Positions 1 through 5,629 of a DNA stretch of 8,297 nucleotides are shown here, one piece after another. Origin of the DNA: Bacteroidota bacterium (GTDB lineage: Bacteria; Bacteroidota; Ignavibacteria; Ignavibacteriales; Ignavibacteriaceae); NCBI GenBank assembly GCA_021778375.1, contig JAJYCM010000112.1, positions 1 through 8,297 on the forward strand, in the 5' to 3' direction. The position numbers and the translations under genes were made by a program. Numbering within the stretch: position 1 is the stretch's first letter; each line of letters begins with the position of its first letter. Under the pieces are notes generated by a model, which did not search any database, was not told where the DNA came from, and was given only the letters and a program-made list of their open reading frames with translations.

Positions 1-824
1 ATAGTTATGTTTCTGCCGTGACTGTGGCAAAAGGAAATTCAAATATTATTTATGCTGCTTATACTAACGGAAAAATTTGGATAACACAACAAGCGGATTC
101 CATTTGGACTGAAATTGACCAGGTAAGCAGCAATGGAACTCCACGAGCCTGGTGCACAAGTTTAACTACAAACCCTACCGATGACGGAACAGTTTACGCA
201 ACCTATTCAGGTTATCTTGTAGGTGACAAAGTATTCAAGTCAACAAATCATGGACAAACCTGGATGAACGTTTCGGGTAATTTACCAAACATTCCCGTTG
301 AATGTTTAGTCGTTAATCCTAATAACCTTCAAAATTTAATTATCGGAACAGATCTTGGCATTTTTACTTCCTTTGATGGCGGGGCAAGCTGGACACAGGA
401 TAATAGCGGACTTGCCAACGTTGCAGTATTTGATTTAGATTACCGCGCAAGTGACAATACAATTTTTGCTGCCACTCACGGTAGAGGTATGTTCTCTGCG
501 CCGCTTACAGTTACGGGAGTACAGAATACTAATTCAAATATCCCAACTACTTTTCATGTATTTCAAAATTATCCTAATCCGTTTAATCCATCCACGATAA
601 TTCAGTATTCCCTTCCGAAAGCAAACAAAGTAAAGATTGTCGTTTACGATATTAGCGGAAAGGAAATTGCCTTACTTGCGGACAATTTCCAGAACGCCGG
701 CACATACGACGTCACATGGACAGGAAAGAACAACAGCGGTCAACAAGTAGCCAGCGGAATTTATTTTTATACAGTACAAGCCGGCAATTTTTCTCAAACT
801 AATAAAATGGTTCTGCTAAAATAA
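1..824 (+). CDS. Exported BNR/sortilin-type beta-propeller protein with C-terminal type IX secretion sorting domain (5' partial)
   Basis: The 3' part of a larger gene. The reading frame is open to the window edge (first full codon at 3), so the GTG at 18 is probably internal and the true start lies upstream. Numbering from GTG 18, residues 1-163 contain BNR/Asp-box-like motifs (STNHGQTW at 75-82, SFDGGASW at 118-125) and the propeller strand ending AATHGRGMF (151-159), as in sortilin/VPS10 and exo-sialidase-like repeats. A linker leads to residues 180-268, which begin with FQNYPNPFNPST and continue through YDISGKE, SGIYFYTV and a final KMVLLK. That is the FlgD-Ig-like / Por secretion C-terminal sorting domain, which directs export across the outer membrane by the type IX system and is normally cleaved at the surface. 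The ligand or enzymatic activity of the propeller cannot be told; BNR repeats alone do not imply glycosidase activity. Family assignment is strong, function open. Confidence 0.88.
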   Translation, partial: SYVSAVTVAKGNSNIIYAAYTNGKIWITQQADSIWTEIDQVSSNGTPRAWCTSLTTNPTDDGTVYATYSGYLVGDKVFKSTNHGQTWMNVSGNLPNIPVECLVVNPNNLQNLIIGTDLGIFTSFDGGASWTQDNSGLANVAVFDLDYRASDNTIFAATHGRGMFSAPLTVTGVQNTNSNIPTTFHVFQNYPNPFNPSTIIQYSLPKANKVKIVVYDISGKEIALLADNFQNAGTYDVTWTGKNNSGQQVASGIYFYTVQAGNFSQTNKMVLLK

Positions 825-846
825 AATGAGTTGTTGAGGATCAAAA

Positions 847-932
847 GAGAAATCCCTTAAATAGCTCAGGTACACGAATTGAACATGGGATATCTCAGTC
901 GAGTCCGCCGCGGCGGATCCTTCGATATGACA
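847..932. repeat. Dispersed palindromic repeat, copy A (left end missing)
   Basis: This stretch matches the copy at 2855-2941. The first 55 bases agree at about 48 positions by eye, and the last 15 (TCCTTCGATATGACA) are identical. It holds an inverted pair GAGAAATCCC (847-856) / GGGATATCTC (888-897) with one mismatch. A different GC-rich palindrome sits between that pair and the right end. The left terminal TGTCATTTCGA of the other copy is absent here, replaced by unrelated sequence, so this copy is 5'-truncated or diverged. It contains no open reading frame. It looks like a non-autonomous REP- or MITE-like intergenic element; the mobilising enzyme is unknown. Confidence 0.75.
904..917. repeat. 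Perfect 14-base GC palindrome nested in repeat copy A
   Basis: TCCGCCGCGGCGGA is its own reverse complement and stands out as pure GC in its centre within AT-rich DNA. It occupies the position taken in copy B by an unrelated palindrome (2912-2927). It could form a short cruciform or RNA hairpin, or be a small insert of its own. Confidence 0.7.
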
Positions 933-986
933 CACTAGACCACTCCAACATTCTACCTCTCCCCTTCTTTCCCCAATAAATTTTTC

Positions 987-1013
987 TTGACATCATTCAT
1001 TAAATTTTATAAT
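987..1013 (+). promoter_or_regulatory. Putative promoter for greA-ribD
   Basis: A perfect TTGACA (987-992) and a perfect TATAAT (1008-1013) are separated by 15 bases, two short of the usual 17. Transcription would be expected to begin near 1019-1021, at the 5' arm of the terminator-like hairpin. No other convincing promoter fits between that hairpin and the greA start at 1085. The surroundings are AT-rich, so a chance TATAAT is possible, and the main sigma factor of this lineage may prefer other boxes. Confidence 0.5.
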
Positions 1014-1020
1014 TTTCGCA

Positions 1021-1054
1021 TGCCACTGCTAAAAAAGCGGTGGCAATTTTTTTT
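1021..1054 (+). terminator. Intrinsic terminator hairpin in the greA leader (possible attenuator)
   Basis: Bases 1021-1030 (TGCCACTGCT) pair with 1036-1045 (AGCGGTGGCA) to give a 10-base-pair stem with one U-G wobble and a 5-base A loop. Eight T residues follow at 1047-1054. This is textbook Rho-independent terminator form. It lies 197 bases past the stop codon of the upstream gene and only 30 bases before greA. It may terminate upstream transcription. Because the likely greA promoter lies directly in front, it could also act as a leader terminator that greA transcription must read through. Confidence 0.8.
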
Positions 1055-1084
1055 AAACCTAATTAAACAACTTGAGTAAACGAT

Positions 1085-1561
1085 ATGTCCGATGCAAATT
1101 TTGTTTATTTGACTAAGGAACGGCTCGTAGAGCTGGAAAAAGAACTTCAGGATATGAAGAATGTGGGAAGAAAGTCCATTGCTGCTAAAATTGCCGAAGC
1201 AAGGGCCCATGGAGATCTTTCCGAAAATGCAGAATATGATGCCGCCAAGGAGGAACAGGGACTCTTCGAGCTTCGAATAAGTAAGCTTGAAAGTGTCCTT
1301 TCCAGAGCAAGGGTTATTGATGTTTCTCAGTTTGCAGCAGACGAAGTGCATATATTATCCGTTGTAACTGTAAAAAATTTGAGTAATCAAAAAACCTTTG
1401 AATACATGCTGGTCTCTCCGGAAGAAGCAGATTTTCAAGCAGGGAAGATTTCTATAACATCACCTGTTGGACACGGGCTTCTTGGGAAAAAATCAGGAGA
1501 TAAAGCCAAAATAAAAGCTCCTGCCGGAATATTAGACTTTGAAATTTTATCAATAAAATAA
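1085..1561 (+). CDS. greA: Transcription elongation factor GreA
   Basis: GreA binds RNA polymerase through the secondary channel and stimulates cleavage of backtracked RNA, rescuing stalled complexes and improving fidelity. The 158-residue product is full family length. Residues 1-75 or so form the N-terminal antiparallel coiled coil. Its tip carries the signature GDLSENAEYDAAKE (43-56), with acidic residues D44 and E47 at the positions of the Mg-coordinating pair of E. coli GreA. The rest is the FKBP-like domain, ending in the conserved run SPVGHGLLGKKSGD followed by a beta-rich tail. The ATG at 1085 gives a normal N-terminus (LTKERLVELEKEL); no good Shine-Dalgarno precedes it. ribD follows after 15 bases, so the two are probably co-transcribed. 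A promoter-like pair and terminator hairpin lie just upstream. Confidence 0.97.
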   Translation: MSDANFVYLTKERLVELEKELQDMKNVGRKSIAAKIAEARAHGDLSENAEYDAAKEEQGLFELRISKLESVLSRARVIDVSQFAADEVHILSVVTVKNLSNQKTFEYMLVSPEEADFQAGKISITSPVGHGLLGKKSGDKAKIKAPAGILDFEILSIK

Positions 1562-1576
1562 CGACCATTTAATCTG

Positions 1577-2665
1577 TTGAGTGATGAATCCTACATACAA
1601 CTTGCAATTGAGATTGCAAAAAAAGGGATGGGGAATGTAAGTCCAAATCCGCTTGTCGGCTGTATAATAATTAAAAACGATAAAATTATCGGAGTCGGTT
1701 ATCATGAAAAGTTTGGCAAGAACCATGCAGAGATAAACGCAATTGAGTCTTCACATGAAAGCGTTGAAGGTTCGACATTGTATGTTAATTTGGAGCCTTG
1801 CAGTCATTCCGGAAATACCCCGCCATGTGTGGATAAGATAATTGAGAAGAAAATTAAACGGGTGGTAATCGGTACACTTGATGTAAATCCGCTAGTAAGC
1901 GGGCGAGGTATAAAAAAATTAAAGACTTCCGGGATTGATGTAAAAGTTGGTGTGCTTGAAAAGCAATGCACCGAGTTAAATAAATTCTTTTTTAAATATA
2001 TTACCAAAAAAAATCCTTACGTTACCTTAAAAGCCGCGCAAACATTGGACGGGAAAATTGCGGATGTAAACGGAAATTCAAGATGGATATCTTCATCTAT
2101 GTCACGAAAAATAGTCCATCAAATGCGGTCAAAGTATGATGCCGTATTAGTCGGCTCAGGCTCAGTTGAAAAAGACGATCCAAGGCTTACTGTTAGACTG
2201 ACTGAAGGTAGGAATCCCAAAAGAATTATTCTTGACACACATCTTAAATTAAAAACCGGCTATAAGATCTTCCAAAACAACGCCGATAAAAAGCTAATCG
2301 TCATTACATCAGAAAAAAGTATAAAGAAAACTGCTAAGTTAAATGAGCTAAAATCTTTGGGCGTACAGATTCTTTTTGCTAAAGAAAACAAAAAAAAATT
2401 GATAGATTTGCATAGCGCCCTGGAGGAAATTGGACGCATAAATATTGCTTCCATTTTAGTTGAAGGCGGAGGCAAGCTTTTGTCAAGTTTTATAAAGGAA
2501 AATCTGTTTGACGACATTTCAATCTTTATTGCGCCTAAAATATTAGGAGGGGGAGTCGATATTTTCAGCAACCTTGGAATTAAAAATATTCATAACGCAT
2601 TTCAAATAAATATTGATAATGTAGAAAAAGTCGGCGACGATGTTTTGATTGAATTATCCAAATAA
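1577..2665 (+). CDS. ribD: Bifunctional riboflavin biosynthesis protein RibD (pyrimidine deaminase / reductase)
   Basis: RibD carries out two consecutive riboflavin steps on the GTP-derived pyrimidine: zinc-dependent deamination, then NADPH-dependent reduction of the ribosyl side chain. The 362 residues match the family's usual length. The N-terminal deaminase domain shows PNPLVGC (23-29), H50-A-E52, and C75...C84 in EPCSHSGNTPPC, giving the zinc ligands H50, C75, C84 and catalytic E52 at the E. coli numbering. The reductase domain starts near residue 146 with KAAQTLDGKIA (152-162) and holds VEGGG (295-299). The start is TTG at 1577. No ATG or GTG lies in frame between the greA stop and the Met codon at 1628, which would remove conserved sequence, and the TTG start reproduces the expected N-terminus. 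The frame is the same as greA, 15 bases after its TAA. Confidence 0.95.
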   Translation: MSDESYIQLAIEIAKKGMGNVSPNPLVGCIIIKNDKIIGVGYHEKFGKNHAEINAIESSHESVEGSTLYVNLEPCSHSGNTPPCVDKIIEKKIKRVVIGTLDVNPLVSGRGIKKLKTSGIDVKVGVLEKQCTELNKFFFKYITKKNPYVTLKAAQTLDGKIADVNGNSRWISSSMSRKIVHQMRSKYDAVLVGSGSVEKDDPRLTVRLTEGRNPKRIILDTHLKLKTGYKIFQNNADKKLIVITSEKSIKKTAKLNELKSLGVQILFAKENKKKLIDLHSALEEIGRINIASILVEGGGKLLSSFIKENLFDDISIFIAPKILGGGVDIFSNLGIKNIHNAFQINIDNVEKVGDDVLIELSK

Positions 2666-2779
2666 AAATTCTTCTTACTTGCCTTACTTCTTAGCTTAAA
2701 ATATTTATTTTTGTAACACGAATTTAGGACAATCTATTTTTAACTTATTTACTGATGTTACGAACTCTTTGGGAACCTG

Positions 2780-2821
2780 TAGGCGAAGGGCCTGCCCCGT
2801 TTGCGGGGAGAAATGAGCCTA
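2780..2821. repeat. Two-tier hairpin with GC core
   Basis: CCCCG (2795-2799) and CGGGG (2804-2808) form a perfect five-pair stem with a TTTG loop, enclosed by TAGGC (2780-2784) and GCCTA (2817-2821). No T-run follows on the + strand, so it is not a standard terminator. It lies just before the dispersed repeat and may be part of the same repeat-rich patch. Confidence 0.5.
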
Positions 2822-2829
2822 AAAACATT

Positions 2830-2941
2830 TGTCATTTCGACGACCGATAGGAAGGAGAAATCCCATGTATAGCACAGGTCCCCGAGTTGAACATGGGATA
2901 TCTCAGTCGCAAGCCTGCCGGCAGGCTCCTTCGATATGACA
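2830..2941. repeat. Dispersed palindromic repeat, copy B (both ends present)
   Basis: A 112-base element bounded by inverted ends TGTCATTTCGA (2830-2840) and TCGATATGACA (2931-2941), differing at one position. Inside is a second nested inverted pair, GAGAAATCCCATGT (2855-2868) / ACATGGGATATCTC (2891-2904), again with one mismatch. A perfect 16-base palindrome lies between the inner right arm and the right end. The element could fold into a long imperfect hairpin. It shares its right three-quarters with 847-932. It encodes no protein, consistent with a REP/MITE-like non-autonomous element. Similar TGTCATTTCGA-ended intergenic repeats are, to my knowledge, common in Bacteroidota and Ignavibacteria genomes. 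Confidence 0.8.
2912..2927. repeat. Perfect 16-base GC palindrome nested in repeat copy B
   Basis: AGCCTGCCGGCAGGCT is its own reverse complement. It sits where copy A has the unrelated TCCGCCGCGGCGGA, between two blocks conserved in both copies. Its core CCGGCAGG also appears, with the other half decayed, at 3013-3020. Confidence 0.75.
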
Positions 2942-2991
2942 ATGCGGATAGTTTTATTACGTCGGAATTTTCGTTATGAAACAAAAATAGT

Positions 2992-3065
2992 TGTCATTTC
3001 GCCCATGTCTACCGGCAGGTTGGAGTAGTGGAATTGAGCGGTATTTTCAATTATTCCATCACTCC
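2992..3065. repeat. Decayed repeat relative with imperfect inverted repeat
   Basis: It starts with TGTCATTTCG (2992-3001), the left end of the dispersed repeat, and passes through CTACCGGCAGG, a broken version of the nested palindrome. It then contains GGAGTAGTGGAAT (3022-3034) facing ATTCCATCACTCC (3053-3065), an inverted pair with two mismatches. There is no matching right end. It could be a remnant or a related subfamily. Confidence 0.45.
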
Positions 3066-3110
3066 GAGGTTCAGGTTCAGCGTAAGGTGACTTATTAAAA
3101 CAAAACTTTT

Positions 3111-3116
3111 AAGAGG
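3111..3116 (+). promoter_or_regulatory. Ribosome binding site of ribE
   Basis: AAGAGG lies five bases before the ATG at 3122 and is the clearest Shine-Dalgarno-like site in the window. It supports that start codon and fits ribE being the first gene of the downstream run. Confidence 0.55.
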
Positions 3117-3121
3117 CTATA

Positions 3122-3715
3122 ATGTTTACAGGTCTAGTGGAAGAAATCGGAAAGTTGGAAAACAAAATCTCCGAAGGTCTTGGCTACAGGTTGATTATTT
3201 CCGCAAGCAAAGTATTGGACGATCTTGAAATCGGCTCAAGCATTAGCGTTAATGGTACATGTCTAACGGTTGTTAAATTAGAAAAAAATACCTTTTCCGT
3301 TGAGGCGATTGAAGAGACATTGAAGAAAACAAACCTTGGCGAGCTTAAGACCGGGGGCAAAGTTAATCTTGAACGATCTCTTAAAGTCGATGCAAGGCTT
3401 GGCGGGCATTTCGTTTTAGGTCATGTAGATACTACAGGTGAGATTTTAGATGTTAAGGAATTATCCAACAGTCATTTTGTTAAAATCTCATTCCCGGAAA
3501 AATTTAGACAATATTTAATTTATGTGGGCTCGGTTGCAATTGACGGCGTTAGCATGACTGTTGCTGAATTATCCGGCAATACTTTTTCAGTAGGAGTAAT
3601 TCCTCACACCTGGGAAGAAACAATTTTTTCCACAAGGAAAGAAGGCGATATGGTTAATCTTGAATTCGATGTACTAGGAAAATATGTCGAGAGAATAATG
3701 AATGAAAAAGATTGA
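3122..3715 (+). CDS. ribE: Riboflavin synthase, alpha subunit type
   Basis: Catalyses the last riboflavin step: dismutation of two 6,7-dimethyl-8-ribityllumazine molecules into riboflavin and the diaminopyrimidine precursor, as a cytoplasmic homotrimer. The 197 residues match the family. The N-terminus MFTGLVEEIG is the family hallmark. Two homologous beta-barrels are visible as an internal repeat: GSSISVNGTCLTV (38-50) in the first and GSVAIDGVSMTV (136-147) in the second. GGHFVLGHVDTTG (94-106) opens the second barrel, and GVIPHTWEET (158-167) is also conserved. The C-terminal helix region ends near residue 193. The start overlaps tilS by 14 bases at the 3' end, so translation is probably coupled. 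Its pathway partner ribD lies upstream across a 456-base repeat-rich spacer. I see no FMN riboswitch in front. Confidence 0.96.
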   Translation: MFTGLVEEIGKLENKISEGLGYRLIISASKVLDDLEIGSSISVNGTCLTVVKLEKNTFSVEAIEETLKKTNLGELKTGGKVNLERSLKVDARLGGHFVLGHVDTTGEILDVKELSNSHFVKISFPEKFRQYLIYVGSVAIDGVSMTVAELSGNTFSVGVIPHTWEETIFSTRKEGDMVNLEFDVLGKYVERIMNEKD

Positions 3716-5066
3716 TCAAAAGGTAATCAAGTTTATAGATGAAAAAGGTTTAATCCAAGAAGGTGATAAGATTTTAGTAGCATTAAGCGGAGGACCTGAT
3801 TCCGTATTTCTTCTTAATTTTTTATCTAAATATAAAAAAAGATTTAAGATTGAAATCGGCGCAGTCCACATAAACCATTTGCTGCGCGGTAAAGAAGCAG
3901 TTGAAGATGAAAATTTTTGCCGCCGGCTTGCGAATGACTCCGGAATTCCCTTTTATGCTTCCGTGAAAAATGTCAAATCCTTTGCCAGGGAAAACAAAAT
4001 CTCAATCGAAGAAGCAGGAAGAGAAATCAGATATTCCGAATTTGAACGAATTTCGGAGAAATACGGGTATAACAAAATTGCCACTGCACATAATTGCAGC
4101 GACAATGCTGAGACAGTATTGCTCAATTTAATTAAAGGAGCAGGTTTAAGAGGAATTTCCGGCATTCCATTCAAGCGCGGGAATATTATTCGCCCGGTAA
4201 TTAGTTTAACTAAGGAGGAAATACTTTCTTACCTTGAGCAAAACAAAATCAACTATAGAACCGATCCTTCAAATTTAGACAGCAACTACGAAAGAAATTT
4301 TTTACGTAACCAGATTATTCCGGCAATTAAAGAAAAACTCAATCCGTCATTTGAAGAAACCTTGTTACATTCATCTGAAATATTTAAGGACAGTAACTCA
4401 TACATTCAATCGGTAATTAGCAATTCTTTCGACTCGGTAGTAAAGTATCGCGACGGAGAATTGAAATTATCAATCGAAAGCCTCCATGCAAGCGTAAAAG
4501 AAATAAGAGCGGAATTCATAAAACTCGGAATAGAAAAATATTTCCTTATCCAGCCTACTTTTATCGACCTAAAAAAGATCCTCAATTTGATCGAAAAACA
4601 TGCCGGCGAAAAGGAAGAGCTTTCACAAAATCTGTCCGCTATAAGGGAAAGAAATGTAATTTTAATTCACCGGAACGAGAAACCAAAAGTTGGAATTACC
4701 ATCAAATTAAACTTAGGAAAGTCAATAAATGTCAATGGTAAAGATTTTTCTATTAAAAAAATTATAAATACTTCTCCGGTGTATACTTCAAACAAAATGA
4801 AAGAATATATTTCGGGAGATAAAATCAAGAGTTCATTTACCATAAGGAAATGGAAACCGGGAGATAAATTCTATCCGCTTGGTATGAAAGGGACAAAAAA
4901 TATCTCCGACTTTCTAGCTGAGCAAAAAATTCCATCTTCAAAAAAGAAGGATCAACTTGTGCTGACAAATGGGAATAAGATTGTTTGGGTAGTTGGATTA
5001 AGGATAGACGACAGATTTAAGATAACAAATAACACAAAAAAGGTTTACGAATTATGCATGAACTAA
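3702..5066 (+). CDS. tilS: tRNA(Ile)-lysidine synthetase TilS
   Basis: Attaches lysine to C34 of the CAU-anticodon tRNA-Ile using ATP, changing both its codon reading (to AUA) and its charging (to isoleucine); essential in most bacteria. The 454-residue product has the N-type ATP pyrophosphatase domain with the PP-loop SGGPDS (29-34), then HINHLLRG, and TAHNCSDNAETVLLNLIKG leading to the RGISGIP segment. A middle, less conserved region follows. The C-terminal TilS domain carries RKWKPGDKFYPLGMKG (from residue 382), ISDFLAEQKIP and WVVGLRIDDRF. All expected blocks are present, so it is full-length rather than the short form lacking the C-terminal domain. It overlaps ribE by 14 bases and hpt by 13. 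The ATG at 3702 gives the expected short lead before the PP-loop. Confidence 0.96.
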   Translation: MKKIDQKVIKFIDEKGLIQEGDKILVALSGGPDSVFLLNFLSKYKKRFKIEIGAVHINHLLRGKEAVEDENFCRRLANDSGIPFYASVKNVKSFARENKISIEEAGREIRYSEFERISEKYGYNKIATAHNCSDNAETVLLNLIKGAGLRGISGIPFKRGNIIRPVISLTKEEILSYLEQNKINYRTDPSNLDSNYERNFLRNQIIPAIKEKLNPSFEETLLHSSEIFKDSNSYIQSVISNSFDSVVKYRDGELKLSIESLHASVKEIRAEFIKLGIEKYFLIQPTFIDLKKILNLIEKHAGEKEELSQNLSAIRERNVILIHRNEKPKVGITIKLNLGKSINVNGKDFSIKKIINTSPVYTSNKMKEYISGDKIKSSFTIRKWKPGDKFYPLGMKGTKNISDFLAEQKIPSSKKKDQLVLTNGNKIVWVVGLRIDDRFKITNNTKKVYELCMN

Positions 5067-5623
5067 ATAACACCGTAAATGAGAAACTAATAATCGGAAG
5101 TGACTGTTTTGTTCCTCTTTTAACCGAAGAAGTTTTGCAAAAAAGGATCAGGGAACTAGGAGAAATTATCTCTAACGATTATAAAGAAAAAGTACCGGTT
5201 TTTATAGGAGTTCTAAACGGCTCATTTTTATTTCTGTCAGATTTAATTAAAAACGTTAACATAGACTGTGAAGTAGACTTTTTCAAGCTATCCAGTTACG
5301 GTGATGCAAAAATTTCATCCGGCACTGTAAAACTTATTAAAGAGCTTAATTGTGATGTAACCGGCAGAGATATAATAATCGTTGAAGACATCGTCGATTC
5401 CGGTTTATCAATGAAATATATTGAAGAACTTATTGCACCTCACAAACCGGCAAGCATGAGGGTAGCCTCGCTTCTGCTAAAGCCTAAAAGCCTTAGATAT
5501 AATGTAAAAATTGATTATATTGGCTTTGAAATTCCAAGTAAATTTGTAATAGGATATGGACTGGATTATGCACAAAAGTACCGGAATCTTAGATCTATTT
5601 ATGTTTTAAGTGACGGAGATTAA
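5054..5623 (+). CDS. hpt: Hypoxanthine phosphoribosyltransferase
   Basis: Purine salvage enzyme that joins hypoxanthine (often also guanine) to PRPP, giving IMP or GMP, in the cytoplasm. The 189 residues are close to the bacterial norm. Visible family blocks are GVLNGSFLF (52-60) near the pyrophosphate-binding loop, the flexible-loop motif SSYGD (80-84), the PRPP-binding motif VEDIVDSGLSM (110-120) with its acidic pair, and the base-recognition end FVIGYGLDY (164-172). The ATG at 5054 overlaps the tilS end by 13 bases. The tilS-hpt-ftsH order is a recurrent bacterial cluster, supporting both assignment and operon membership. Exact base preference cannot be read from sequence. Confidence 0.95.
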   Translation: MHELNNTVNEKLIIGSDCFVPLLTEEVLQKRIRELGEIISNDYKEKVPVFIGVLNGSFLFLSDLIKNVNIDCEVDFFKLSSYGDAKISSGTVKLIKELNCDVTGRDIIIVEDIVDSGLSMKYIEELIAPHKPASMRVASLLLKPKSLRYNVKIDYIGFEIPSKFVIGYGLDYAQKYRNLRSIYVLSDGD

Positions 5624-5629
5624 TAAATA

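Larger units (their letters stand above)
2666..3121. other. 456-base gene-free spacer rich in hairpins and repeat fragments
   Basis: No credible coding sequence on either strand. From left to right it holds: an AT-rich stretch with an exact TAnnTTTG match (TATTTTTG, 2706-2713), the -7 box of Bacteroidota promoters but without a well-placed upstream box; a GTAACA/TGTTAC inverted pair (2713-2718 and 2756-2761); a GC hairpin near 2795-2808; the fuller dispersed repeat (2830-2941); a second TGTCATTTCG (2992-3001); and an imperfect inverted repeat (3022-3065). No clear terminator with a T-run follows ribD. The promoter of the downstream operon must lie here or further upstream, but I cannot place it. 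Confidence 0.6.

Noticed and set aside
18..20. GTG at 18 as the start of the first gene
   Set aside because: The frame remains open to the window edge, and a beta-propeller protein with a secretion tag needs an upstream signal peptide and further repeats; this GTG is most likely internal.
1007..1351. 114-codon open frame on the minus strand over greA
   Set aside because: It is antisense to the conserved GreA coiled coil, has no recognisable domain, and runs through the terminator and promoter region.
2706..2713. TATTTTTG as a Bacteroidota-type -7 promoter box after ribD
   Set aside because: The box matches TAnnTTTG, but no TTTG lies at the expected distance upstream and the sequence is T-rich, so chance is likely. 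Noted in the spacer entry only.
3007..3021. CTACCGGCAGG-like stretch before ribE resembling part of an FMN riboswitch
   Set aside because: Only a few bases match the RFN core; the conserved GGGTGAAATTCCC-type segment and the other helices are missing. The sequence is better explained as a broken copy of the CCTGCCGGCAGG palindrome.
3068..3079. Tandem GGTTCA x2 in the ribE upstream region
   Set aside because: Only two six-base units; too short to call a repeat array or operator.
3118..3123. TATAAT immediately before and into the ribE start codon
   Set aside because: A start from this box would fall inside the coding sequence, and no -35 box is well placed. It is likely chance next to a good ribosome binding site.
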